Made by a program: the position numbers and the translations under genes
Notes under the pieces: model-generated
Told to the model about the DNA's origin: nothing
The model's input: the letters and a program-made list of their open reading frames with translations, nothing else
Database searches by the model: none
Source of the DNA: Streptomyces pacificus
GTDB lineage: Bacteria > Actinomycetota > Actinomycetes > Streptomycetales > Streptomycetaceae
Length of the DNA stretch: 64,000 nucleotides
Direction: 5' to 3'
Assembly: GCF_011766325.1 (NCBI RefSeq)
Contig: NZ_BLLG01000013.1
Location: forward strand, 90,929-154,928
Shown here: positions 16,397 to 25,264 of the stretch, in pieces
How positions within the stretch are numbered: position 1 is the stretch's first letter
Layout of the letters: each line of letters starts with the position of its first letter

Positions 16397-17688
16397 GGGC
16401 TCTCCTGCCTGATGTGTGGGTCCTTCTGTGGTGGGTTGGCGGTCGGGGAGGGTGGGTTTGTCTCCGGCGAGGGTGAGCATGGCGAGGGCGGTGATGGCTT
16501 CGGCGGTGTGGAAGCCGAAGCCTCGGCTGTTGATCAGGCGGGTCTTGGTGTTGGTGGACTCGATCAGTCCGTTGGACATGCCGGTGGTCAGGGCGGCGCG
16601 GATGGGCGTTGTAGTGCCGGCGGATGCGGCGCTGGAGGTCGGCGAAGGTGTCGATGCGGCAGCGGCGGGGCCAGCCGATCCAGCGGTCCAGGGCTTTCAG
16701 GGCGGCCCTGGGCCGGGTGCGGGCGAGGGTGAACACGGCGCGCAGGGCTTCCTTCAGGCGCCAGGCGAGGTGCAGGCGGGGGTCGGTGGCGGCGATCCAG
16801 GCGAGCTTGGCCGCCTGGCGGTCGGTGAGGTCGGCCTCGTTCTTCCACAGCGCGGAGCGGGAGTCCTTCAGGGCGCGCGCCCGTTCGGCGTCGCCCGCCT
16901 CCCGGCGGGCGCGGTTCCAGGACGCGCGGCGTTCGGCATCCAGGGCTTCGGTGGCCCGGGCGATGACGTGGAAGGGGTCCATCACCCGCAGCGCGTGCGG
17001 GGCGCGCTCGGCCAGGACCTCGGCGATCCAGGCGGCGCCGTCGGCGCTGACCTGGGTCAGCCGGCCGGCGCGTTCGGCGCCGAGAGCGTCGAAGAGGCGG
17101 TGCAGCACGCTCTTGCCGTGGCCGTCGGCCATCCACACCGCCTTCCCGCTGTCGTGGCAGACGACGGCGGTCAGGTACTTCTGTCCTTTGCGGTGGCTGA
17201 TCTCGTCGATCCCGATGCGGCGCAGCCCGCCCAGCCGGTCGGTGTGCCGGTCGCGGTCGGCGACGTACCGCTCGACGATGTTGCCGACCGTGCGCCAGGA
17301 GGTACGCATCAGCTGGGCAGCCCGCGGTCTTGGAGCATTCGGCGGCCAGCCAGGCGGTCTGCTGGTCGAAGGCGTGGGTGTGTCCGGCGCCGTGGCGGGC
17401 CCAGGGCACCGCGGCGGCTGTCACCCCGTGCTCGCGGCAGGCCACCCGCGGCGCCTCGGCCTCCAGGAACACCCGGATCACGCCGTGGTCCAGGTCCCGC
17501 CACCGGCGGCGCCCCCGTCCCGCGTCGTACCAGGGCGCCGGGCGCCGGCAGCTCCCGCACCGCTGCCGGCGGCGGGCATCGGGCCGTACCGACACGACCA
17601 CACACTGTTCGCTCTCATCGATCCGCACGCCCTCGACCACGGTGTTCTCCGCCGTCAGGGTCCGCTTCCATATCCTGAAGAGGGACAC
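16397..17688 (-). pseudogene. ISL3-family transposase with two frameshifts
   Basis: Three minus-strand frames must be joined. An N-terminal zinc-ribbon part from the GTG at 17688 includes CGSCRRPAPWYDAG and WLAAECSKTAG. After a shift near 17315 the catalytic part begins LMRTSWRTVGNIVERYVAD and includes GIDEISHRKGQKYLT and RVMDPFHVIARATEAL. After a shift near 16605 the C-terminus includes GMSNGLIESTNTK. These are classic ISL3 segments. The enzyme cannot be made as one chain, so the element is probably immobile unless helped in trans. Confidence 0.8.
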
Positions 17689-17801
17689 GCCGTTTTCCTG
17701 CTTGATCCAACTTGAGTCTAGACACCTCAAGGATCACAGGAAGCGGCGTGTTTCACGTATCAGAGCAGGTCAGGGCACCCACACATCTGGCAGGAGAGCT
17801 C
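16397..17801. mobile_element. ISL3-family insertion sequence (inactivated)
   Basis: The ends are 27-bp imperfect inverted repeats, 16397-16423 and 17775-17801, matching at 24 of 27 positions (core GCTCTCCTGCC and GATGTGTGGGT). They enclose 1.4 kb carrying an ISL3-type transposase broken by two frameshifts. No 8-bp target duplication was found on comparing the flanks, so one flank may have been rearranged after insertion. Confidence 0.8.
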
Positions 17802-18266
17802 TAAATGGGGAGGCGCAAATGCGGAGCGGCTCCGATTGGATCGGTGCACATATTTGCCCCACTATGCACGGCTGGGGTCATTGGATCGTCCCGGGGGCGT
17901 AATCGACCGATTCAGCCCCCGCTCGCCATTCGACGGGCAGTCATGTGATCACCTCACGGCGGCACGCTGGCGGGGTGTCAAATCATGTGACGCCAAACTG
18001 CACTCTCTGCCTGGTTCCTGTTCGACCCCCGGCCACCGCCGACCGCCCCCGGCGGCCGCCCTGCCCCCCGCCGATCGCCCCCCGGCGGCCGCGCCCGGCC
18101 GGCCCGGAACCGCCCGGCAGGTACGCCCACGGCCCGTACCGGCAGCGACCGGCGCCCGTGGGGCCGCGCGCCGACTCGCCGACTCGCCGGGAAGCCGGTT
18201 CGGGCCCGGTCCGATCCCGTCACGGCATGCTTCTCCTGCAACCCCCTCTTTTGAGAGAGCGACAAC
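17802..18266. other. intergenic region upstream of the oxidase gene with TCATGTGA repeats
   Basis: No gene is seen. The octamer TCATGTGA occurs at 17941-17948 and 17983-17990, 42 bp (four helical turns) apart and in the same orientation, about 280 nt upstream of the ctaD-like start. This could be an operator. The part next to the oxidase gene (18020-18200) is Pro/Arg-type low-complexity GC-rich DNA. Confidence 0.4.
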
Positions 18267-20021
18267 GTGGCCATGCACAAGTCGTCCGAGGCACTCGGCG
18301 CGGACTCCTACGAAGACGAACTCCCCGTCCGGCGCAGGCGGCCCGGCAACGTGGTCGTGAAGTGGCTCACCACCACCGACCACAAGACGATCGGCACGCT
18401 CTACATGTCGACGGCGTTCGTCTTCTTCTGCATCGGCGGGCTCATGGCGCTGTACATGCGCGCCGAGCTGGCCCGTCCGGGCACGCAGATCATGTCGAAC
18501 GAGCAGTACAACCAGGCGTTCACGATGCACGGCACCGTGATGCTCCTGATCTTCGCGACACCGCTGTTCGCCGGTTTCGCCAACTGGATCATGCCGCTGC
18601 AGATCGGCGCTCCCGATGTGGCGTTCCCGCGGCTGAACATGTTCGCCTACTGGCTGTACCTCTTCGGCTCGCTCATCGCGATGGGCGGCTTCCTCACCCC
18701 CAACGGTGCCCCGGACTTCGGCTGGTTCGCCTACTCCCCGCTGTCGAGCGCCGTGCACAGTCCGAACATCGGCGCCGATCTGTGGATCACGGGTCTGGCC
18801 TTCTCCGGCTTCGGCACGATCCTCGGCTCGGTCAACTTCATCACCACCATCATCTGCATGCGCGCCCCCGGCATGACGATGTTCCGCATGCCCGTCTTCT
18901 GCTGGACGGTGCTGCTGACCGGTGTGCTGGTCCTGCTGGCCTTCCCGGTGCTGGCTGCGGCCCTGTTCGGGCTGGTGGCCGACCGCAGGTTCGGCAGCCA
19001 CATCTTCGACCCGGCCAACGGAGGCGCCCTGCTGTGGCAGCACCTCTTCTGGTTCTTCGGCCATCCTGAGGTCTACATCATCGCGCTGCCGTTCTTCGGC
19101 ATCATCTCGGAGGTCATCCCGGTCTTCAGCCGCAAGCCGATCTTCGGCTACATCGGCCTGGTGGCGGCGACGATCGCGATCGCCGGCCTGTCCGTGACGG
19201 TGTGGGCCCACCACATGTACGTCACCGGGGCGGTGCTGCTGCCGTTCTTCTCCTTCATGACCTTCCTCATCGCCATCCCCACCGGTGTGAAGATCTTCAA
19301 CTGGATCGGCACCATGTGGCAGGGCTCGCTGTCCTTCGAGACCCCGATGCTCTGGGCGATGGGCTTCCTGGTCACCTTCACCTTCGGTGGTCTGACCGGT
19401 GTCATCCTGGCCTCGCCCCCGATGGACTTCCACGTCTCCGACTCCTACTTCGTCGTCGCACACTTCCACTACGTCGTCTTCGGCACCGTGGTCTTCGCCA
19501 TGTTCGCCGGATTCCACTTCTGGTGGCCGAAGTTCACCGGCAAGATGCTCGACGAGCGCCTCGGCAAGATCACCTTCTGGACGCTGTTCATCGGCTTCCA
19601 GGCCACCTTCCTGGTCCAGCACTGGCTGGGCGCCGAGGGCATGCCCCGCCGCTACGCCGACTACCTGGCCGCCGACGGCTTCACCGCGCTGAACACCGTC
19701 TCCACGATCGGCTCGTTCCTGCTCGGCCTGTCGATCCTCCCCTTCCTCTACAACGTGTGGAAGACCGCCAAGTACGGCGAGAAGATCGAGGTCGACGACC
19801 CGTGGGGCTACGGCCGCTCGCTGGAGTGGGCGACGTCCTGCCCGCCACCGCGCCACAACTTCTCCACCCTGCCGCGGATCCGCTCCGAATCCCCGGCCTT
19901 CGATCTGCACCACCCGGACGTCGCATCGAGCGACCAGGCGAGCCTGACCGGCCACCGGGACGTGTTCGAGCCCGGCAGGGGGGCCGCTCCACCGCTGGGC
20001 GACGACGGAGGCAGCCGGTGA
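18267..20021 (+). CDS. ctaD: cytochrome c oxidase subunit I (aa3-type), stand-alone copy
   Basis: This 584-aa protein has about 12 transmembrane helices and all subunit I landmarks: the heme a ligand histidine in FTMHGTVMLL, the CuB/His-Tyr region WFFGHPEVYI, the HH pair in WAHHMYV and the heme ligands in VVAHFHYVVFG. It reduces O2 in the aa3-type terminal oxidase in the cytoplasmic membrane. No ctaC, ctaE or ctaF gene flanks it, so it is probably an extra copy outside the main bcc-aa3 locus. The GTG at 18267 precedes an in-frame ATG at 18273. The next small gene overlaps its stop. Confidence 0.96.
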   Translation: MAMHKSSEALGADSYEDELPVRRRRPGNVVVKWLTTTDHKTIGTLYMSTAFVFFCIGGLMALYMRAELARPGTQIMSNEQYNQAFTMHGTVMLLIFATPLFAGFANWIMPLQIGAPDVAFPRLNMFAYWLYLFGSLIAMGGFLTPNGAPDFGWFAYSPLSSAVHSPNIGADLWITGLAFSGFGTILGSVNFITTIICMRAPGMTMFRMPVFCWTVLLTGVLVLLAFPVLAAALFGLVADRRFGSHIFDPANGGALLWQHLFWFFGHPEVYIIALPFFGIISEVIPVFSRKPIFGYIGLVAATIAIAGLSVTVWAHHMYVTGAVLLPFFSFMTFLIAIPTGVKIFNWIGTMWQGSLSFETPMLWAMGFLVTFTFGGLTGVILASPPMDFHVSDSYFVVAHFHYVVFGTVVFAMFAGFHFWWPKFTGKMLDERLGKITFWTLFIGFQATFLVQHWLGAEGMPRRYADYLAADGFTALNTVSTIGSFLLGLSILPFLYNVWKTAKYGEKIEVDDPWGYGRSLEWATSCPPPRHNFSTLPRIRSESPAFDLHHPDVASSDQASLTGHRDVFEPGRGAAPPLGDDGGSR

Positions 20022-20386
20022 CCCGTTCAAAGGGCGGAGCCGGCGACGGCGTCGACACGGCGGCCGGCCTCGCCCGGCTGGAGGGCTATCTGATGGCCAA
20101 CGCCCATGTCCACGCGGCCCGTACGGCGGCCGAGGCACTCGCGGACCGGATGCCCTGGCTCACGGCCGGCGAACGCACCGAACTCGTACGCCTCGCCACG
20201 GCCGACCGTATCCAGGTATCCCGGGAGCAGTTCGAGGCGGTGGCCGTCCGCGCCCGCGAACTGGAGGCCCAGTACGCGGCCCGCTACGGGGAGCTGCGGC
20301 GCCGCGTCGTGTGCCGGGGAGTCGCCTGCGCGGCCGTCTGCCTCACCTTCTGCACGACGACCGTGGTGCTCGCAGCCCACCGGTGA
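20018..20386 (+). CDS. small hypothetical protein with C-terminal membrane anchor
   Basis: This 122-aa protein starts at a GTG overlapping the ctaD stop by 4 nt, so it is translationally coupled. The N-terminal about 95 residues are helical and charged (GERTELVRLATADRIQVSREQFEAVA). Residues about 98-120 form one hydrophobic segment with cysteines (CRGVACAAVCLTFCTTTVVLAAHR). I do not recognise the family. Coupling suggests an accessory role for the oxidase, for example assembly, but that is inference. Confidence 0.65.
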   Translation: MTRSKGGAGDGVDTAAGLARLEGYLMANAHVHAARTAAEALADRMPWLTAGERTELVRLATADRIQVSREQFEAVAVRARELEAQYAARYGELRRRVVCRGVACAAVCLTFCTTTVVLAAHR

Positions 20387-20554
20387 GCGCCACCGTGCCC
20401 GGGAACCGTGCCCGTGCCCGGGAACCGGGACCGTCCGCCGGTCGCGGTCGCGGTCGCCGGAGGTTCCCGGGAGCCGACCGACGGCGCAGCACCTGGCGGG
20501 TGGCGGTCCGCGAACCGACGCGGGGGGGCCACCACCGGTCCGCAGCGGAGCGCG

Positions 20555-20905
20555 TCAGACGGCAGATCCGCCCGCTCCCGGGCTCCCCCACCGATCCGGC
20601 TCCGCCGGATCGGTCCCCCGCCAGGAGGCCCCTCCTCCATCACCTTCGGCCTGCGCTCCGGCCCCCACGCCGGCGTGGGGGGCGACGTGCGCACCGGTGC
20701 CGTCGGGTCCGTGGCGGAACGCCGACGCGACAGCGTCCATGCAGTCCCCGCAGTACTCGTCGCGGTCGTCGGCCGCCTCCGGCTGCCACGCCGCCGTGCC
20801 CCCGGCCATCCGGGCGCACAGGACGTCGCCGTTGCGGTCGAGGGCGTGCCACAGGAGTGTGGTGCCGCCCGCCGCCTCCACCCGTTCAGCGCACATGCTG
20901 TACAT
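20555..20905 (-). CDS. small cysteine-containing hypothetical protein
   Basis: This 116-aa protein is supported by a strong ribosome-binding site (GGAGGTG 5 nt before the ATG at 20905) and a non-shadow-like N-terminus, MYSMCAERVEAAGGTTLLWHALDRNGD. It carries cysteines in VLCARM and in a CxxC motif (YCGDCMDA), which suggests metal binding or redox activity. The C-terminal 45 residues are low complexity. Divergent from the WhiB gene. The function is unknown. Confidence 0.6.
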   Translation of the reverse strand: MYSMCAERVEAAGGTTLLWHALDRNGDVLCARMAGGTAAWQPEAADDRDEYCGDCMDAVASAFRHGPDGTGAHVAPHAGVGAGAQAEGDGGGASWRGTDPAEPDRWGSPGAGGSAV

Positions 20906-21280
20906 CGGCCACCTCCGCCGGACTCCGCTGGGCCCGCGGTTCCATGAGAGTCCCGGTTCGTTCCCGCTGCCACGCAAACGCCATCGAACGGGTGAAACGT
21001 ACGGCCCGGCTGGTGCGGAGCCCCCGGTGGAGAGGCAGCTCATCCGGCCGGCGGCTGATGCGGCCCGCCGGGGCCGGTGGGCACCGGCACCAAGGGCAGA
21101 GCCCGTGCGGAACGGCGGCCACCGGTGGACCGGGCGGCCGCGGGTGGACCGGGCGGCCGCGGTGCCGCGACGCCCCACCCCGCCCGATCAGAGGCTCTCC
21201 GCGCGACGGGCGTTTCAGCCGCCGATCGTCGGTGACCCGTCTGGACGGACGAACAACCGAGGACGGAGGAGGCGTTCCAC
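20906..21280. other. divergent intergenic region, small protein / WhiB gene
   Basis: Contains no supported gene. It should hold the promoter of the WhiB gene on the plus strand and that of the small protein on the minus strand. I see no clear operator or -10/-35 pair. Confidence 0.4.
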
Positions 21281-21556
21281 GTGGAGTACGAGAACTGGCG
21301 TCATGACGCGGCGTGCCGCGACGAGGACCCCGATCTCTTCTTCCCGATCGGCAACAGCGGACCGGCCCTTCTGCAGGTGGCCGAGGCCAAGGCCGTCTGC
21401 CGCCGGTGCCCCGTCCGGGAGCAGTGCCTCGAGTGGGCCGTGGTCCACGGCCAGGGCTCCGGTGTGTGGGGCGGGCTCGGCGAGGACGAACGGCGCGCGC
21501 TGAAGCGCCGGACGGCGCGCCACGGCCGGCGTGCATGGCCCGGCTCCGTCCCGTAG
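21281..21556 (+). CDS. WhiB-family Fe-S transcription regulator (Wbl)
   Basis: This 91-aa protein has the four-cysteine Fe-S ligand set of the WhiB family (C12, C40, C43 and C49; spacing C-X27-CxxC-X5-C), the GVWGGL turn and a basic C-terminal tail (RRALKRRTARHGRR) that contacts DNA. Wbl proteins bind the primary sigma factor and sense O2/NO or redox state. The GTG at 21281 gives the usual length. Proximity to the oxidase gene fits a redox theme; the exact Wbl subclass is not assigned. Confidence 0.93.
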   Translation: MEYENWRHDAACRDEDPDLFFPIGNSGPALLQVAEAKAVCRRCPVREQCLEWAVVHGQGSGVWGGLGEDERRALKRRTARHGRRAWPGSVP

Positions 21557-21632
21557 CCCCGCACGGCGCCCGGCCCCGTCCGCCGCGGACGGCGCCGGCG
21601 TGAGGAGGTGCTGCCGGCCGGGGAGCGCTCCG

Positions 21633-22322
21633 TCAGCCGGTCCTGGGGGACCGTCCCCGCAGGGTGAGCGTCATGTGGGTGGCCAGGCCCAGGACCAGCC
21701 CCCAGCAGGACGAGCCGATGCCGCCGAGGGTGACGCCCGACGCCGTCGTCAGGAAGGCCACCACGGCCGCGTCCCGGCCCGGCTCGTCTGCGACGGCCTG
21801 GGCGAGGCTCGTGGAGAACGTGCCGAGGAGCGCCACCCCGGCGATGACGGCGACCAGGTCGGTCGGCAACGCGGTGAACAGCCCGACGAGAGTGGCTCCG
21901 CAGATCCCGGTGAGGAGGTAGAAGAAGCCGCAGGCCATGCCCGCGACATAGCGGCGCCGGGCATCGGGGTGGGCCTCCTCGCCGGTGCAGATCGCGGCGG
22001 TGATGGCCGCAAGGTTGATCCCGTGTCCGCCGAACGGCGCGAGCGCTGCCGTGGTGAGCCCGGTGCCACCTGCCGTCCGGCAGGCCGAACAGCGCGTCAA
22101 GGCTTGATCACGTTCTGGGGGGGCGTCGGGCTTGTCGGTGATGCCCAGGAGCGGGAGTGCCCGTCCGGGTCGGTCGCCGATCGCGCGGGTGAGTGCCGTG
22201 CCGTCGACGGCGGTCACGCGTCGCTGAACGGTCGTGGCCGGCGCGGAGGCCGGCATCCCCCGCGGATTCGGCGCGGGAATCGGCGGGCGACCGGCGGAAG
22301 ATGCCGGTCGGCGGGCCAACAC
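21633..22322 (-). pseudogene. decayed BenE-type permease fragment
   Basis: The downstream two thirds of this open frame encode the C-terminal part of a BenE (benzoate/H+ symporter) protein: APFGGHGINLAAITAAICTGEEAH, YLLTGICGATLVGLF and GVTLGGIGSSCWGLVLGL. Upstream of about 22070 the similarity is lost and the frame encodes an unrelated, Arg/Pro-rich sequence. About half of the usual about 400-residue permease is missing. It is probably a remnant with a frameshift or deletion. Confidence 0.65.
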
Positions 22323-22378
22323 CCCGACCAGTCAACCGCGTTGCCGGGGCGAGCCGCGATTTATGCGCGTCCTGCTGC

Positions 22379-22419
22379 GTTGACACAAAGCTGCCGTCAC
22401 CGCTGCATCAAGCTGACAG
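22379..22419 (+). promoter_or_regulatory. candidate promoter/operator of the SARP operon
   Basis: GTTGACAC (22379-22386) contains a good -35-like TTGACA, and GCTGACAG occurs at 22412-22419, exactly 33 bp (three helical turns) later. Both resemble the GCTGACAC repeats in front of the precursor gene. The region lies about 90-130 nt upstream of the small secreted protein gene and is less GC-rich than its surroundings. Use as an autoregulatory SARP site is speculative. Confidence 0.35.
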
Positions 22420-22506
22420 ACATCCGTCTCTTGAAAGGGTCACCGCCCTGGCAGGGTCGCACCTGGCGCACACCCCCCCACTGGTAGGCCACAACAGGGA
22501 GTCCCC

Positions 22507-22824
22507 ATGAACCTGATGTCATGTGCGAAGAGACCGCTGCGCACCGCCCTGGCCGGTGCCGCCGCCGGACTCGCGACCGTCGCACTGACGACGGCAGCGG
22601 GCGCCGCCGCCGTGCCCGCCCCGTATGCCATGCCCGCCTCGTATGCAGCCGCAGCCGCAGCCGCCTCACCGACCGAAGCGGCTGCCCGGCACCTCTCCGC
22701 GGGCCTCCCCACCCCGCGCCAGGTGAGCGGGACCGCCTGCGGCCGAGTCGACGGTGCGGCCCGCGGCGCCGCCGCTCCCCAGGAGGCCCTCGCCTTCTGC
22801 AAGCGCGTCAACGGATGGGACTAG
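22507..22824 (+). CDS. small secreted protein upstream of the SARP gene
   Basis: This 105-aa protein has a clear signal peptide (basic CAKRPLR followed by the hydrophobic LAGAAAGLATVALTTAAGAAA) and a mature part with two cysteines (SGTACGRV and LAFCKRVNGWD) that could form a disulfide. AGGGAG precedes the ATG at 22507 by 5-6 nt. It lies 14 nt upstream of the SARP gene and is probably co-transcribed with it. It lacks the Ser/Thr/Cys-rich tail of a RiPP precursor. The function is unknown. Confidence 0.68.
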   Translation: MNLMSCAKRPLRTALAGAAAGLATVALTTAAGAAAVPAPYAMPASYAAAAAAASPTEAAARHLSAGLPTPRQVSGTACGRVDGAARGAAAPQEALAFCKRVNGWD

Positions 22825-22838
22825 GCGAGCGTGCCCCG

Positions 22839-25259
22839 ATGCGGTTTCAGCTGCTGGGACCGCTGAGCATCACCGACGGTGCCGACAGCGTGGTCCTTCC
22901 GCCCTCAAAACCGACCGTTCTCCTCGCCTCCCTGCTCCTGCACGCCAACAGTGTCGTCTCCGTCGAGTACCTCCAGCGCGCCATGTGGGGCGAGGAACAG
23001 CCCGCGACCGCCAGAGCGGCACTCCAGACCTGTGTGCTGCGGTTGCGGCGGCTGTTCGTGAAGCACGGAGTGACCGGCGCGCCGATCGAGGCCGTACCCG
23101 GCGGCTACCGCATCTGCGCGGGGCCCGACTCCCTCGACCTGATCGGGTTCCGGGAACGGCTGCGCCTGGCCGCGACGTACCCACACGACCCGGAGAGGGA
23201 ACTGGACACCCTTCAGGACGCGCTGTCGCTGTGGCAGGGGCCGCTGCTGGCGAACGTCCGCTCCGACGTGCTGCGCCGCGACGAGGTGCCGCGGCTCGCG
23301 GAGGAGCGGCTGCACACCGTCGAGAAGGTCTGCGATCTGCAACTCGCCCTGGGGCGCTGCGGTGAGGCACTGGTCACCCTCTGGGGTGCCACCCGCGCCC
23401 ATCCGGGCCACGAGCGCTTTCGCGAGCAGTTGATCGAGGCGCTGTACCGGAGCGGACGGCAGACGGAGGCGCTGGCGGAGTACCGGAGGGTCAAGGCCTA
23501 CCTCAGGGCCGAGCTGGGCGTGGACCCGTCCTTGGCCCTGCGGGAACTCGAACTGGCCATCCTGCGCGGCGACGACCTCGGGCGCGCCGCTCCCGTCGCC
23601 CCGCCGGCCCCGCCGCGGCTGCGGCCGCGGCCCGCGGTGGCGTCCGGCCGGGTGGAGGGACGGTCGTCACTCACAGCGGGCGCGCCGGGCGGGGCGGGCG
23701 CGGCGGCGGCGGTCGAGCCGGTGCCGGACATCCTCGACGGGCAGCCGGTCGAGGGCCCGCCCCCCCAAGCGGTACCGGGTGCACGACCGCCGTACGCCCC
23801 GGCCGACCCGGTACATCACGCGGCCGCGCCGGTGCCGCTCCAGGACCCCGTCACGCCCGAGGGCCCCGCCGCTGCCCAAGGCGGCGCCGGCCGACCGGAA
23901 GCTGCGGGCGGCGCGGTGGGCCCCGCGGGCGGTGCGGGCGCCGCGCCCTCCGCCCGCCCGCCGGCCACGCCCGGGGGTACGCCGCCCCTGCCCGGGGCCA
24001 CAACGCCGGGCACGGGACCGCCGGACGGTACACGCCCGCCGGCGGTCCCGGAAGGTGCCGGGGCGGCGCTTCCTCTCCCGGCCGCGTCCCCGGCCGCGTC
24101 CCCCGCCGGTGGACCCGCGGTGCACGAGAGCGGTGCCGGGCTCGTCGTCCCCGTCCCTCCGGTACCGGCGTTCACCGGCCGGGCCGCCCAGGCCGCCGCC
24201 CTGACCGGGCGCCTCACCGTCCGGGACGGGCACGGCGCGGCGACCGTTGTGGTCTCCGGGGCGCCCGGGACGGGCAAGACCGCCCTCGCCCGCCAGGCCG
24301 CCCACGCCGCGGCGGACGCATTCCCCGGGGGGAGGTTCCTCGTCCGGATGGTCCACCCCGACGCGCGGCCCCTCACCGCGGGCGAGGTCACGGCGGCCGT
24401 GGCGGCGGCGCTGGGAGAGCCGTACGCCCGCGGCCCCGTCCTGCTGGTCCTCGACGACGTGCTCGACGCCGACCAGGTCCTGCCCCTGCTGCACACCCGC
24501 CCCGACGTTACGGCCCTCGTCACCAGCAGGAGGGGGCTCGCCGGACTGATCGCCGCGCACGGCGGCTGGGTCCAGCGCCTCGGCCCGCTCTCCGAGCACG
24601 AGTCGTACGACCTGCTGCGCACGGCACTCGGCGCCGAACGGGTCGGCGCCGAACCGGACGCCGCCCGGGCGCTGGCCGAACTCTGCCGCCACCATCCGCT
24701 CGCGCTGCGGATCGTGTCGGCACGACTGCTCACCCGTCCGTCGCTGCGGCTCGCCGACTGCGCCGGGTGGCTGGCCGGCGACCCGCTGGCCCGGCTCTCC
24801 CTGCCCGGCTCGCCGCACATGTCCCTCCGCCGGGTGCTGGACGAGGCGCTCGGCCGGCTCGACGGACCAGCGGCGCGCGCTTTCCTGCGCATCGCCGCGG
24901 GGGCATCGGGCGTACTCCACGCCACCGACGGTGCCGCCCTGCTCGGTCTGCCCCCGCCGGAGACCGAGGACCTCCTCGAACGGCTGGCGGACGCCGGGCT
25001 CCTCGAAGAAGGCCCGCCGGGACCGTACCGGGTGCACGACTTCCTGCGCCTCTACGCGCGGGGCTGCGCCTCTCCGCCCGCCTGCTGCGCCGAACCACCT
25101 CCCGACTCCTCGGCCGAGTCCCCGCCCGGCTCCCCAGCGCCCTCTCGGCCCGAATCCCCGGCCGGATCGCTCCCCGAACCACCCCCTGACTCCTCGGCCG
25201 AGTCCCCGCCCGACCCGCCGGCCGTCCTCCCGCCCGACCGTCCCGAACAGAAGGTGTGA
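22839..25259 (+). CDS. SARP-family transcriptional activator with NB-ARC ATPase domain
   Basis: This 806-aa protein begins MRFQLLGPLSITDG, the typical start of an OmpR-like SARP DNA-binding domain (1-95). A bacterial transcriptional activation domain (about 100-245) follows, then a long Ala/Pro/Gly-rich linker (about 255-440) and an NB-ARC ATPase (Walker A GAPGTGKT near 474-481; Walker B VLLVLDDVLD). The C-terminus (about 750-806) is a repetitive Pro/Ser/Glu tail. SARPs activate antibiotic clusters through direct repeats spaced 11 bp apart, and such repeats lie at 41774-41803. It is the first regulator of the RiPP cluster and nearly abuts the cyclodehydratase gene. Confidence 0.92.
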   Translation: MRFQLLGPLSITDGADSVVLPPSKPTVLLASLLLHANSVVSVEYLQRAMWGEEQPATARAALQTCVLRLRRLFVKHGVTGAPIEAVPGGYRICAGPDSLDLIGFRERLRLAATYPHDPERELDTLQDALSLWQGPLLANVRSDVLRRDEVPRLAEERLHTVEKVCDLQLALGRCGEALVTLWGATRAHPGHERFREQLIEALYRSGRQTEALAEYRRVKAYLRAELGVDPSLALRELELAILRGDDLGRAAPVAPPAPPRLRPRPAVASGRVEGRSSLTAGAPGGAGAAAAVEPVPDILDGQPVEGPPPQAVPGARPPYAPADPVHHAAAPVPLQDPVTPEGPAAAQGGAGRPEAAGGAVGPAGGAGAAPSARPPATPGGTPPLPGATTPGTGPPDGTRPPAVPEGAGAALPLPAASPAASPAGGPAVHESGAGLVVPVPPVPAFTGRAAQAAALTGRLTVRDGHGAATVVVSGAPGTGKTALARQAAHAAADAFPGGRFLVRMVHPDARPLTAGEVTAAVAAALGEPYARGPVLLVLDDVLDADQVLPLLHTRPDVTALVTSRRGLAGLIAAHGGWVQRLGPLSEHESYDLLRTALGAERVGAEPDAARALAELCRHHPLALRIVSARLLTRPSLRLADCAGWLAGDPLARLSLPGSPHMSLRRVLDEALGRLDGPAARAFLRIAAGASGVLHATDGAALLGLPPPETEDLLERLADAGLLEEGPPGPYRVHDFLRLYARGCASPPACCAEPPPDSSAESPPGSPAPSRPESPAGSLPEPPPDSSAESPPDPPAVLPPDRPEQKV

Positions 25260-25264
25260 CCGCC

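Noticed and set aside
17802..17960. Possible Tn3-type terminal repeat near GGGGGCGTAATCGACC
   Set aside because: No matching inverted partner was found near the Tn3 transposase relic at 13121-13810, so it was not called as a transposon end.
22507..22824. The small secreted protein as an alternative RiPP precursor
   Set aside because: It has a Sec-type signal peptide and lacks a Ser/Thr/Cys-rich C-terminal core; the 58-aa peptide at 41498 fits the enzymes far better.
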